In this document: positions 1 through 12,170 of the stretch, piece by piece
Layout of the letters: each line of letters starts with the position of its first letter
How positions within the stretch are numbered: the first letter of the stretch is position 1
DNA from: Epiperipatus broadwayi
Taxonomy: Eukaryota > Onychophora > Udeonychophora > Euonychophora > Peripatidae
DNA length: 64,000 nt
NCBI GenBank assembly: GCA_028023455.1
Contig: JAQFVV010000231.1
Span: forward strand, 1,379,001-1,443,000
Direction of reading: 5' to 3'
Notes under the pieces: model-generated
Seen by the model: only the letters and a program-made list of their open reading frames with translations
Told to the model about the DNA's origin: nothing
The model's database searches: none
Translations under genes and position numbers: made by a program

Positions 1-760
1 TCACTTATGCAAAATTGTGGTTCACAAATGTTTCAAAACATTCAAACACTAACTTAGTATTTATTGTGTGATCTTCAGAAATGTATTTGTTGTGAAGAAA
101 GCCTTAATACTGAGAAATTTTGATTTCTCTCTTCTGTATTCATTTTTTTTTTTTGTATGTTTTGGTTTTTTCAGATGATCTCCATTCTGCTTTTTGGTAC
201 TTTAATGATGGCTCTTGGAAACACCATCTCTCATTACCCATAATGATGTTTAACATAAATTTTGGATCCCTAATTGGGTTCTTTGATTGTGTCTACATTG
301 TTCTAATCTGCATCTTTTTTAGATAATTTTAAACAAGTACAAAAAATATGCATATTGAGTAAATTCCTCAATGGAGCTGACAGACGCACACTGATCTGTT
401 CAAGGAATTTTGGCAACTTTTTATATTTCTTCATTTTCAATTGGTTTTTTTTTTTGATGGGCCTTCCCATTGATCAATTCCAACCCTCACTTTCTCTGCC
501 ATCATAGAATCTTTCAAACCACTTAAAAACATTCTTGCCATTCATGATATCATGGCCCTATACAGTTTGAATCATTATAAACATTTCAGTGACCAATTTA
601 AAACAATGTCACCTTTCATCACACCTTATACCTTTTGTGGTGAATAAATAATCACATTGTTATGTAACATGTGTTAACCCAGAGATGATGCTTCAGCTAA
701 CTTGGAAAGAGAACCAGTTACCTTTTCACTCGGATATACCACATCCACAATCCAAATTAT
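1..760. other. AT-rich DNA with no recognised feature
   Basis: No coding signature, repeat match within the window, or RNA motif is visible. The short open frames here are hydrophobic and T-rich and look like chance products of base composition. Confidence 0.6.
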
Positions 761-790
761 ACACTCACACATGCACACACACACACACTC
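761..790. repeat. (CA)n microsatellite
   Basis: Short impure run of CA dinucleotides in AT-rich DNA. Confidence 0.85.
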
Positions 791-1113
791 ATAAAAATAA
801 AATAGAAATTCATATAACATTACAATACTAGCCCAAAACAAAATTTTACTCAAATTCTTCCACAACCATGGTTTCATCTATTAGCAAATAGATCTTCTCA
901 AGTAAAATTCAATTAAACATACCATATATTTATGAGTTTTAAAAACTAAATTCTGAATCTATTTACACTATTGGCTAACCAATTCAAGATAAACATATTG
1001 TATAATACAATTCATATTACTGTTCTGGATCATAAAATATTTTAGTTATTTGGTCTTTTTTTTTTAAAATGTATGTCTATAAAAAACTATTTTTAATTAA
1101 ATGCTTCATTTCA

Positions 1114-1720
1114 CATCATCATCATCATCATCATCATTTCCAATCATTATTGATCCATTGCAGAATGAAGGTTTCTCCAAATTCAATCCATCTTCTCCAA
1201 TATCTAGGCTCTCTTCTCCAAATCAACCTAGCACTCTTCCTTGTTTCATCCATCCATCTCACATGTGGTCTCTTTCTAAGTTTTTTACAACATCTTGATA
1301 TCCGGTTTAAGATTTCAACTGTCTATCTACATCACTTCAACACTCTTCCTTATTTGATGCATCAATTTTACATGTGGTCTCTCCTTCTAGATCTTTTATA
1401 CACTCTTGGTATACCGTTTAAGATTTCAACTGTCCATATATTATCATCTCTTCTTGCAATATGTTCATTCCAACTCCACTTCACTCTCTCAATTCTTTAA
1501 ATGATGTCAATAATATTTGGTTTATCTCTCACTCATGTATTTCATTTTCTATTTCTTATTATTACTCCTAACCTATATCTCTTCATACTTCACTGAGTAA
1601 TCTGATAGCTCTGTATTTTTCTTCTGTTAAATGTCCAAGTCTAAGATCCATAAGTAAGAACTGGTGTAAAAACCTTCCTTTTCAAACACATAGGCATGTT
1701 TCCTTTTAAAGGCGACTTAC
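1114..1720 (-). pseudogene. RTE-like non-LTR retrotransposon, 3' end fragment
   Basis: On the minus strand this reads as the C-terminal tail of a LINE polymerase. It starts with a degraded LTYGSETWTL-like segment near 1655, passes through a basic region with RPHVRWMDE (about 1250-1270), and ends with a GETFILQWINND-like segment just before a stop. A run of ATG triplets (CAT on the plus strand, 1114-1137) follows directly, which suits the short simple-repeat tails of RTE-type elements. Stops and frameshifts are frequent, and about 110 bp of the tail (roughly 1237-1340 and 1345-1450) is duplicated in tandem, repeating the segment that encodes TVEILN. Relatives with the same end lie at 27090-27165 and 35530-35690. 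LINE tail: fairly sure. RTE clade: less sure, since only the tail remains. The plus-strand open frames here are antisense shadows. Confidence 0.7.
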
Positions 1721-2329
1721 CTAATAGATTGGTGGTGAAATTTCAGTCTTCATTAAAATCATTATGATTATTTATGATCGTTAAATACTTGATAGTATTT
1801 AACAAACTAACTAAATTTAACTTTCAAAGATAAGTTATTGAAGATCTCAAGAGTATTTTTATATCTACTATACATTTTTTTATTAACTTACTAGCTACCG
1901 GCCAATTTGTGCTTGACAGATACCCATCTTTGCCATGTAAACAAATTGACATTAATACAGAAAGTGGAATTGTTATTTACAACTTTATTAAAAATGGTTC
2001 TTCAAATCTGTGAAAGATAAATTTACTTAATCAATTAAATAAAAGTACTCTCAAATATTTAGCAATCATAAATAATCATACATAATGAAGATTAAAATTT
2101 CACTGCTGGATTAATATGTAAGTACTATTATTTCTACCAAAAGCACTCCAAAGTTTAATTCTATGATTAATTTCACATCAAACATACTTATGTGGCATAT
2201 TTGCATAGAGAGTATTCTTTGTTTTTTTTTTCCTTTTTAACATTAATTACCATAATGATACTAAATATAAAACCAATAAAACACCACATGACTCCGGCTT
2301 AATGCTTTTCTACAGCAAATTCCTTTTCT

Positions 2330-2465
2330 TTCACATCATTATGCCACCTAGTGTAAGCTTGAATAATCAATAGGTGCTAGATGATAGTACTTAATGTTAT
2401 CCAGTGCAATTCTATCAATATTCTCAGACTAGTTTCTAGCCTATGGCTCTCATCAGTGAAGAATT
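2330..2465 (-). repeat. Family A foldback repeat copy (partial) carrying a hammerhead core
   Basis: Matches other family A copies through the arm segment (plus-strand TGCCACCTAGTGTAAGC at about 2340, then a diverged AATCAATAGGTGC) and then the central ribozyme region. The second arm is missing or unrecognisable, so this is a truncated copy. Confidence 0.7.
2418..2464 (-). ncRNA. Hammerhead ribozyme motif, complete core
   Basis: On the minus strand: CUGAUGA (plus 2450-2456), stem II AGCC-AUA-GGCU, GAAA (plus 2433-2436), then palindromic CUAG followed by UC, giving a GUC cleavage triplet. Stem I pairs CUUCA with UGAG, with a G-U pair, so it is short. All conserved core positions are present. 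The base pair closing stem II next to the core is G-A rather than G-C. The minimal stem III (CUAG) resembles type I hammerheads of retroelements that may work as dimers. Activity is untested. Confidence 0.7.
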
Positions 2466-2469
2466 TAGG

Positions 2470-3500
2470 ACATGAGTACGGGGAATATGGATTTTTTTTA
2501 AAGTCTAATGCATATTTCTGACAGAAATATGCATATTTTGGACAGAAATCACCCATTTACCCCTTTTTGATTATCATCAGCCCAATATTAAAAAAAATGG
2601 CTTAGATCTAAAACATTAAGAATGTTTTTGAATTTCAGGCTCTAGATTAGCATGAGGTAAAATGGATTACTACTGTTAATCCACAGAGATTACAGTGGAT
2701 CAAAATAGCTTAGAGCATATATAATTTTTCTATATTGCTGATAGAAAATGGTTGCTGATTTATTTATAAATAAATTGCATAGAATGGTAATATATTTCCA
2801 ACAGATATTAAGAATTCCTTTCACAGAATTACAAATGCATTATTGCTGCATGTAGCAATCAGTGGCTGAGGTAATGTTGTCACTCCTTTTAATAAACTTA
2901 ATATTTCCAGACAAATTGGCTTACTTGGTGTAATTGCTATCAACAGCTTCACACTTGAGCTTAAGTGTGCATGAGTGCTTTCTGCAAATAGTAGTCAATG
3001 TGTGTAATATTGTCAAAGTAATTCCAGACTGTGAATGATTATTTTGAATATGAGTTAGTAACACTTGCTCTAACTTCTCTCACAAGGGGTCCACAATCTT
3101 ACTGTGAACACTGGCTATTTGTTTACATTATTATTATTTCGTTAATCGATTGTATTGTACTTTGAACCCAATCTGTAGAGGTCATTTAGACAAGCCCATT
3201 ATTAAGGCTGATCGTAAGACGAGTTCACAACCCTAACATTTAATAGCACTATATTATAAACATTGTACATCTAGATACGTCACAAAATAAACACAAGTAT
3301 TACTATAACTAATGGTGACATTTATTGTTTTTAACATTCAATACAACAGGATGCAGACGGGTTTTATGTCTGCCCCCCACTTCTTTCTTTTGTCATTCAA
3401 AAAGGATGTGAAATTAAATTTAATAAAAATAATAGAAAATTATTAATTATTCGTAGTTTTAGCTTTTATGAAAATGAAGTCAAAAGATTTAATAATCTAA
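2470..3500. other. AT-rich DNA without genes
   Basis: The only structure I see is a hairpin at 2508-2534, where ATGCATATTTCTG is followed one base later by its reverse complement. No coding signal. Confidence 0.5.
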
Positions 3501-3930
3501 AAATTGCCGGTACCCCTCCCATCTAATCATTATAAATAATGCCAATTTCAATTTCCGAGCGCAATTAATTCTGTTTCAGTCGTTATAATGTTTCAACGCA
3601 ATCCATCCCTTAAGTCGCATTTGTAAATCTGAGATATTAACTATTGAGGAGTAAAAAAAAAATCCATAAAGAAAAGCAATAAAGAAACAATAACTTAATT
3701 ATCTTTTATATGGAAAAACATTCTTCTACTTTAAATACCGCATTAATAATAAGTAGCGGCGCTATTAATAAGTCAATGCGAAAGATTTAAATGAGGGAAA
3801 AATTGAAGCTGGCATATTATTCAATTTTCTGGTCAATTCTTCGCAGAATGGAATGCGCACTTACATAACTATTGTAAACACTATTTGCTGTCGACAATAG
3901 CTAAGCTGTGTAGTGAGCGTTTCTCCTTAT
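3500..3930. other. CpG-bearing unique stretch
   Basis: Roughly a dozen CpG dinucleotides lie here (for example in TTCCGAGCGCAATT, GTAGCGGCGC and ATGCGCAC), while most of the window has very few. No open frame or repeat match is visible. It could be an unmethylated regulatory region or exon, or simply less-decayed DNA. A TATAAATA string near 3533 is not enough to call a promoter. Confidence 0.3.
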
Positions 3931-4060
3931 TAAAAAAAAAATTGAGTTTAAATTGACTAATTAAAAATTGTAATAGACAATAGATTGTAAAATAGGATAT
4001 ACACAAGCGGGCATGCGTACACACATTACGTATATGAGTTATAAGACAACTACAGAATAA

Positions 4061-4832
4061 TATTTTGTAGTATAATTTTTCACTACACTTCTTTCACGCA
4101 GGATAGGGATTGATTGGGGCCGATTTGGATTTTGCTCATGGTTTTTTAAAAAAACACACCAAAAAAACAAAACTCACCCAACCCAAAAAATAAAAAAAAA
4201 ATTAAATAAAAAAATTTATATTCAAATTTATATTTTAAAATTATATAAATTATTATTTTAGAAGTTATAATATTTTAGTATTTGGAAATTATATGCTTGG
4301 TTTGATCAGACTTCTGCATTTTTTGGACAATACTTCGTATCGGCCAAACCATCCTTCCCCTTTGCGCAGTCATATTTCAAATATTTTATGAAGGTAAATT
4401 TTAAAAAAAAATCCCTAATAAAATAAAACATTATTTTTACTAGCTTATAATTTCTGAAATATGAATTTAAAGTACTTTTATTCAATATTTACATCATTTA
4501 TCGTTTGGATATGTCAGTGGCGGTTTTTAAATTTCAAAATGGCCATGAATGCAAATAAAATTGGCACCTGAACTGATTTCTATCCACTTTTAACATCTCA
4601 TTGAGGGGTGGAATCATAAATATGTGACCAAAGACATGAAAAAAAATTATGATTCCCAAGAACCCTCCATGATGTGTTAAAAGAGAATAGAAACTAATCT
4701 TGGGGGCCACACAACTTTTTTCACGTCTTTGATCATACGTTTATGATTACACCCCTCCAAAAGATGTTAAAGGCAGATAGAAAGCAAACCCTACTTTGGG
4801 TCAGAATGGTATAATGAAACTTACACTACATC
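4061..4832. repeat. Family F foldback repeat, interrupted
   Basis: The core, about 4562-4832, is an inverted repeat. The left arm has CTTTTAACATCTC, GAGGGGTGGAATCATAAA and a GACCAAAGACATG segment; the right arm carries their complements (near 4725-4770). The outer end, TTTTTCACTACACTTCTTTCAC at 4077-4098, resembles the terminal segment of the other copy at 49935-50330. It is separated from the core by about 450 bp of AT-rich DNA, probably a later insertion. No coding capacity. Confidence 0.55.
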
Positions 4833-6490
4833 AATAGTATTCAAATTAAATATAATGAATGACTAATAATAATTATTAAGACATCTACAGAGTCTATGAC
4901 TTATAGAAATGCTTTTTCCACATAATGCCCTGTATAATCGAACTAAAGATTCCTAGATCGAAACTTAATTTGTAACTTCCAGAAACTTCTAAGCAAGGAA
5001 TCATTCAACTGTTATTATTTTATTGCCTGGGGTGCTAGAATATAAAACATACATATGTAAATTAGATTCTATACCAATATTATAGTCAATAATAATAAAA
5101 CTATGCTTAAAAAATAAATATGTATGTAAAACCAAACCTTTTGCACTTCTATATCAAATACATTAACTATTCCATTTAATACACAATTTTTCATTGAACT
5201 GTATAAAGTAATAATGAATTTTGACAATCACATCAGGGTTTCACTATATAAGTATGATTTGCCACTTATCACAGATTAATACTTTTTTCTCAAAACCTGC
5301 ATTCTTCTATGATCTGCCTTATTCTTATAACTTTTTTGTATGTCTAATATTTCTCTATACAGATATGAGTTGAAATTTATTGCAGTTTTATACTTTTTAT
5401 ATGTAGATGTACATTAATAAATCCTATCACTACAAACCATGAGATAAACCTTTTAATTGATTTCAATGAATAGACCTTTAAATATGCAAAAATAGTGTTG
5501 CATTTTGGTTTAAAATCACTCTCACACAGTTATACTTAGCATTATTTTACTGTTCTTGTATTCCTTTGATAGTAAACACTAGAACTAAAACAATATTGGT
5601 TTATTAGTTTAAAATAAACCATGAAAATGTCATTAGGCCACAGAGGAAAACTATAAATGAGCCAATAGCCAGTCTATAACATTATTAGCAATTTCTATTT
5701 CTCTCTTCACAAGAGTGCTTGCAAGAACCCAGAGCATATTCATTGTTTTGTTAGATTTTGAAAATGAAAATGTATATTTTCCATAGTTTCTTTACATATA
5801 TAAGATTTATTTTTATAAAATATTGGTATTATTTATTTTTCTAGAAGAATAATATGATTAGATTCAGATTTTATTCAAAAATATCTGCTTTTAGCAGAAA
5901 AAAGTCAAAAGAAACCAATAATGTATGCCTGCAACATATAATTATCTGGAAGAAAAGTATTCATATAGACAATAATAGATATATTTTTGTCATTTCTTAA
6001 AAAATTATAAAAAGTATATTAAATATTAAAATAAAATTTCATTAGTTTTAATTAGTCTGAACAATAATTTGTTTGGGTTTTATAAAATGAATTTAGACAA
6101 TTCTGATTTTTTTTTAATTTAATATTTTTACCAGAAATGTGATAAGTACCCAATAAAAACAAAATTATTGTTGTTTACAAATCTTATTATATATTTCAAT
6201 TTAATTTTTGTTCTATATTTACAAAGTTGAAATAATATTTTTTTAAATAGTTTTCGTTAGTAAACAAATATTTCTAACAAATAATTTAAAATTTCTAAAA
6301 TTATAATAAAGAATAAAAGTAAATTTGATCAAATAAAAAGTTATAGATTTAATGCAACTGACTATTAGGAATTCTTAGTAAAATAGAAGCAACTAAAGTG
6401 TTAAAAATCCATTGGAATACCAACAATATGTTGTCATGTCAACACCACAATTAGATAATAAATGAAGATTCTATTTACTATTTAATTATA
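4833..6490. other. AT-rich DNA with no recognised feature
   Basis: No convincing coding, RNA or repeat signal found by reading both strands. Confidence 0.5.
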
Positions 6491-6515
6491 GTGTTGGCTT
6501 GATAAGATTGCAGAC

Positions 6516-6615
6516 AATCTATTGGTTTATTTAAGCCTCCATTTACTACCTTAATGTTGCCTTGACAACAAACTTCTGATAGTCTATTGGTTTATTTAAG
6601 CATGGAGGCTGTTGT
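6516..6615. repeat. Short direct repeat pair
   Basis: TCTATTGGTTTATTTAAGC occurs at about 6518-6536 and again at 6583-6601. Between them lies GTTGCCTTGACAACA, a string also found in the family D foldbacks at 13.9 and 26.0 kb, so this may be a decayed family D relative. Confidence 0.4.
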
Positions 6616-7388
6616 GAAGTGATTTAAACATGATAACTAGTTGGTTGTTCACACTTACTCATCATCAACATTGCAAATCAGAGAATTTCCCTACAATAAT
6701 GTGATTTTACACTTAACATCATTTAATGCTTTTTTTTGTATGATTTGCTTTGTTTTATTATGTGCCTCATTTTATAGATTCTTTCATAAGTCAGGAATTT
6801 TATCATGTAAGTTTGGCCAATACATTGCATAATAGTGGACTTCAAAATCAAAATTATTTGGTTTGAAAGTCAAGTTTCAGTCCTCAAATATCACATGATC
6901 ACCTGAAAGACAAACCACTGAAAATATTCGCTAAGACAGGGAAGTGAGAGAGTGATGCTAAGACCCCTTTCAATATTTGCAATTAATTCCAATATGTATA
7001 TATATATATATATAGTCCAATTTTTAAAAAAAGATTATCTCTGCAATAGCTGCTTATAAAAACAGAAATCAGAATATTAAATTTCAATTTTCATTGCTCC
7101 AATAAGGAGGGTGTAGCATTTATGCAAATAAACATATTTGGTTACTAAAGATGTGTTCAATGGTAAATAGTCGTCATTAGTTATTTGAAAAATCTGAACT
7201 ATGGCAAATTTGTCTAAATTCGGAGATTTCAATCTTAAAAAATTTATCCATAATGATGTTTTTTTGTACATAAAATTTAAAACAATCAATATAAAATAAA
7301 ATTGAAATAGACAACTAAACATAAATTAAAAAATTATTTAATACATCTAAGATTTGAAATGCCAGGCTTTCTTATATCTGGAACCCAA

Positions 7389-7570
7389 TTGTAAATATAG
7401 GGGATTTGAACTCAGACTTTCAAGCCACTTCAACCATCCATACTATCTCATACTACTGATACACATAACCATGCAAATGCAGAAAAGATAAATAATCACC
7501 AATATATATATTTCATACTGAACCAGCACTCATCATTGGGTCCAGATTATCATTTCCCATACATATATAC
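7389..7570 (-). repeat. Family C repeat (hammerhead plus B-box), minus copy
   Basis: Left half of an inverted pair with the copy at 7745-7915. The B-box-like sequence GAGTTCAAATCCCC (minus sense, about 7399-7412) marks the 3' part. The hammerhead region lies at 7498-7562. Its core is decayed: CUGAUGA has become AUGAUGA, while the stem II hairpin (GUGCUGGUUCAGUAU) and GAAA remain. Confidence 0.7.
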
Positions 7571-7744
7571 AATCAGTGTCCAGTTTATATTAAGATAGCA
7601 AGTCCTTATACTTCAATGGACAGGCTTCAATCTATTCCAACCTCAAACTCTTCAGCCATCCATACCATTGAAAATCTGATGATGGAATTTCCAAATCCCA
7701 TGCTGATGCCAACATTGTTAAACAAATTTGGCATTGGTTGTATA

Positions 7745-7915
7745 TATGTATGGGAGATGATAATCTGAACCAACTGATGAGTGCTGGTTCAGCACAAAAT
7801 ACATATATTGGTGATGATTTATCTTTTCTGCATGTGTGTGGTCATGTGTATCAGTAGTATGAGATAGTGTGGATGGTTGAAGTGGCTTGAAAGACTGAGT
7901 TCAAATCCCCTATAT
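7745..7915 (+). repeat. Family C repeat (hammerhead plus B-box), plus copy
   Basis: Right half of the inverted pair with 7389-7570. In order it has the HHR region (7755-7818), a TGTGTGGTCATGTG segment, and a tRNA-like end with GGTTGAAGTGG followed by GAGTTCAAATCCCC at about 7897-7910. CUGAUGA (7774-7780) and a perfect GUGCU/AGCAC stem II are present, but the GAAA box has become AAAA, so this copy is probably not active. The 175-bp spacer between the two halves holds a segment that is also present in the 14.5 kb copy. Confidence 0.75.
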
Positions 7916-8586
7916 TTTAATACATCTAACCAAGTTTTCATTCTTATTACAACTTAATATGATGTTCCATTTCAGAAGATCTTATGACCAATTACTCTAC
8001 CCAATGGATATTATTTACATTTACTACAATAAATATAATTAATAATATATATATATAAATAAATAAGTGGTACTTACATATCCTATCCCCCAAACTTGGC
8101 AGCCATTTTTTAATTATACAGTGTAAGGGACAGACAAGTATTTGCTTATGTATTTTTTTCAATATCATTTTATCAAATATGTGCTAACTGTTAAGTGTAA
8201 AAAATATTAATAAAATGATTATAAATTCATGATACTTTTAAAAAATATTAATAAATCTATTATACATTCCATTCATGTAATTTAATTAAGCTTTTTTTAC
8301 ATATTAAAATTTCTAAATACTAACATGCTCTGGACATTGTCTTGGTGTTTTTACATTTAGCATAACGGTGTCATGGCTATTTTAGTTTCAGCATCTTTGT
8401 TTTCACAAAAAAAAAAAACCCGATTCATTTGTGGTGATTATAGGCCTGTAAAATTATATAATTAAAAAAATGGCCACCAAGCTTAGGAGTCAAGATAATA
8501 CATAAATACCAAAAAAACTTATTACAATCCTTATTTGTCTACATATTTGCAAAACAAACTACAAAACTAATATTTTAATATATATA

Positions 8587-8755
8587 TATGGGAGATGATG
8601 ATCCAGATTAACTGATGAGTGCTGGTTTAGCATGAAATACATATATTGGTGCTCATTTATTTTTTTCACATGCATGTGGTCATGTGTATTGATTGTATAA
8701 GATGGAGCAGATATCTGAAAGGAGCTTAAAGTCTGGGTTCAAATCCCCTCTAATT
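8587..8755 (+). repeat. Family C repeat, best-preserved copy
   Basis: Sits just inside the left arm of the split inverted-repeat element. It has a complete hammerhead core (8594-8656), the TGTGGTCATGTGTATTG segment and a GGGTTCAAATCCCC B-box-like sequence at about 8735-8748. Length is about 170 bp. I infer a SINE-like RNA, because the hammerhead lies upstream of a tRNA-like 3' part. No A-rich tail or target-site duplication is clear. Confidence 0.75.
8594..8656 (+). ncRNA. Hammerhead ribozyme motif in family C, complete core
   Basis: CUGAUGA at 8612-8618; stem II GUGCU-GGUUU-AGCAU (five pairs, one of them G-U); GAAA at 8634-8637; short stem III UA-CA-UA; U then A, so predicted cleavage after 8645. 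Stem I pairs AUUAA (8607-8611) with UUGGU (8646-8650). In related copies the fit is better: ACCAA pairs with UUGGU, and an outer AUGAUC pairs with GAUCAU across an internal loop. All conserved nucleotides are present. Folding and cleavage are predicted, not shown. Confidence 0.7.
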
Positions 8756-9546
8756 AAATATAATATGAACAAGGGATCTCATTTTGTATAACTTGACTTC
8801 TGAATTTTATTTTTATACTTTAGATCTTACCTATTTGGTGATATCATTTGACATTTAAGAACAAAAATAAAAATTAAGTACAGATTTGTTACCAATCTAT
8901 CAGACCCTCCAACACAAAATTACAGCATTAGACCATCAAATACTATCATAGTAACTTTATAAATAACAAAATTTTCCTGGCAGTACCATGCTCAAAGAAT
9001 AGAGAATTGATTGACAAAGATTTAAAGTTTCTAAATAAATACTTATTTCTTTTTAATAAATATGTGTAACTAAGAAACACGTTCATCAATTTTTAGTTAT
9101 TTACTGTGAGATGGAAAGTAAGTAAGTAATCATAAGATAGTCTGTATATTTTGAAACAAACTGATGCAGTAAATTTAAAACATAGAATGAATTGTGAAAA
9201 AGTATATAATTAATAAACTATGTTAAAAATTATAAGGAAAGAAAATGTTATGAAACTTTATATATTCAAGAAAATTAAAACAAATGTGTGAACATAGTTA
9301 AAAGACAAACACAATAAGTGGAGGTGGGGGTGGGACATTGATGGATTATTGGAAACTTTAGAATTATAATTAAAATATTAGTTTTGTAGTTTGTTTTGCA
9401 AATATGTAGACAAATAAGGATTGTAATAAGTTTTTTTGGTATTTATGTATTATCTTGACTCCTAAGCTTGGTGGCCATTTTTTTAATTATATAATTTTAC
9501 AGGCATATAATAAATCTTTAAAATAAAATAGCTGACAAGAAGTCGT

Positions 9547-10071
<525 letters not shown>

Positions 10072-10924
10072 AATAAATTATGCAAAGTAAGGCAATCAAT
10101 TGTAATTAAAATAAATTTAATAATTTAAATTGCAGAAAACCATATGTATAGTGACTATGATTAGTTTGTGAATCTTAGAAAATAATTCCAAAGTATTTTT
10201 TTTAACATTTTTGACATTCAGTGTTAGAAACTTACAAATACGAACAAAATAACAAACATTTTTAAAGAAATGTTATTCATCTCACCAGCCTGAAATTCTT
10301 AATGGCCTATAATCACCACAAATGAATCGGGTTTTTTTTTTTTGTGAAAACAAAGATGCTGAAACTAAAATAGCCATGACACCGTTATGCTAAATGTAAA
10401 AACACCAAGACAATGTCCAGAGCATGTTAGTATTTAGGAATAATAATAAGTAAATATCTAATTATGCTAATAATAATTTTATCTTTGTTCTACTGAAGAC
10501 TACATGTATGATAATTTACATTTTCATTCTAGATTATTTATTTTTTATGTTAAAGAGACAATCATCACAATAATCTTTTATAAGACAGTGACACTTTAAA
10601 CAGATGGAAAGAATATATAATTGATCTTAATTATATTCATCCTACTTATTCATTCAGGCATGAATAATCATATCACAATCGTTTAAATAAAGCTAAAACT
10701 GTTCTTTGTGATCTAGAAATTGGGAAGGTTACAGTACTTCACAATTATGTGGAAAGGTTTTAAAACATAAGAATATATATTTTGTAATTCTTTTCCTTTT
10801 TATCATTGATTAAATGTATTCAAAATAAAACTTTCTATATAATGGAAAACTTATAATAATGAAAACTTTAATTATTTAAGAATGTAAATAATTTAGAAAT
10901 TTTTTTACTAGCACAATGTTAACC

Positions 10925-11235
10925 AGTAATTCTAATATGAAGGTAATCATCCTTCGCACAAGTGTAATTTTTTATATTCAATTAGCGATGTTAAATACTA
11001 ATAAACCCTCAATCCAAGTCAAGATTTTGCAAAGATAAGAATAACTATCTTATCTTTTGTACTTATATGCAATTATGTAGGCCAATCTTAAGAATATTGG
11101 ACTGAGAGTGTTCTTATCCTTTCAAAGTCTTTATTTTGTGATCTAGATTGAGAGTTTACTGGTATTTAACATCGCTAATTGAATATTAAAATATTAAACT
11201 TGTGTGGATGATTACCTTTGTATCAGAATTATATA
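10925..11235. repeat. Family E foldback repeat
   Basis: Palindromic unit. The left side has AAGGTAATCATCC, ATTCAATTAGCGATGTTAAAT and an AAGATAAGAATA segment. The right side repeats these in inverse order, ending GGATGATTACCTTTG. Related units are at 19465-20120 and 47068-47680. No open frame; probably a non-autonomous foldback element. Confidence 0.7.
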
Positions 11236-11850
11236 ATGATGCAATTTGTGATCTTAAGGATATTTCTATCATTCCATTTGATAAAAATAAAGAAAGTAAA
11301 AAATATTACAGTATAAATAATGGAATATATTATTGATATATTCTACAGGAAAAAAGTCTCAAAGATTTTATTAACATAATCAAACATCATAATTAAAGTG
11401 AAATTAAGTATGCAAAATTTAATTTGCATGTGTGTGGTCTTCAGTGTAAATAACGTTTTTGAGAGAGAAAATTTTTTTCTATTAATATTATTAAAATTAA
11501 TTGTAAACATAAGAAAAATAAAAAATATAAAAGTTATTAATTTATTTAAGATTTTTTTTATACATCTTATATTTTATGTTAGCTAAAATAACAAACCATT
11601 TTTATTTCTTTATATCCACCAATATAATTTTAACTCATTCTAAAGTCATAATGTATTTATAAAAATAGAAATTTATTTTATATTTATTAAATAAAAACAT
11701 CTTTCCAATTATTGAAAGCAACTCCAGACAAAAATGTTTACTTTTATAATCATTTTTGCTTGACAATAAAATATGAATGTTATTTACTGCAATTTCACTT
11801 CTGCAATAAAAAAAGGGGTTTTATTTCTTGGGATTTCATAAGTACATAAA
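11236..11850. other. AT-rich DNA with no recognised feature
   Basis: The 62-codon open frame in this stretch is Asn/Ile/Lys/Leu-rich as expected of random AT-rich DNA. I do not call it. Confidence 0.5.
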
Positions 11851-11856
11851 GGATGA

Positions 11857-12075
11857 ACTCTCCATACAGTAGCGCCACCTAGTGCAAGCCAGAGTAATCA
11901 ATGGATGCAAAAATGTTTGTGCATAAAATTCCCATCTAGTGTTTACTCATGCCCCAGACTAGTTTCTAGGTTGAGGCTTTCACTAATTGATGCTACTGTA
12001 AGGAGAGTTTAGGCTCTGTGTAAACAGTTTGTGTAAGCATAAAGAATAGTGATTATGTGAGTTCATAAATACTTT
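11857..12075 (-). repeat. Family A foldback repeat with decayed hammerhead
   Basis: Starts with AACTCTCCATACAGTAGCGCC, the terminal arm of the family, followed by AATCAATGGATGC and CCCATCTAGTG. The ribozyme region on the minus strand (11948-11992) keeps GAAA, CUAG and GUC, but CUGAUGA has become UUAGUGA. The short second arm ends near 12010. The tail module with GTGTAAGCATAAAGAATAG and GTGATTATGTG follows and is shared with the copies at 23.4, 33.8, 53.7 and 55.9 kb. Confidence 0.75.
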
Positions 12076-12094
12076 GAGCATTGGAACTGTGAGT

Positions 12095-12170
12095 GCCAGA
12101 ATCGATCCTGGGACTCCCAATTCCAAATCGAGTGCACCAAAATGTGTAGGCCACTCCTGCAATTAAACTT
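12095..12170 (-). repeat. tRNA-like SINE fragment
   Basis: The minus strand reads AGTGGCCTACACATTTTGG, an anticodon-arm-like TTTGGAATT, then CCAGGATCGATTCTGGC, which looks like a T arm and B box. Too diverged to be a working tRNA. I infer a tRNA-derived repeat or tRNA pseudogene. Confidence 0.4.

Noticed and set aside
1069-1500. 143-codon plus-strand open frame with His repeat
   Set aside because: It is the antisense of the LINE tail; the His run comes from the CAT microsatellite.
2565-2600. Minus-strand CTGATGA near 2570
   Set aside because: No GAAA within a plausible distance and no pairing flanks.
3530-3545. TATA-box promoter
   Set aside because: One TATAAATA string in AT-rich DNA is expected by chance; no transcription unit follows.
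7676-7700. CTGATGA at 7676 (and a similar one near 14718)
   Set aside because: No GAAA box or suitable stem follows, so these are not hammerheads.
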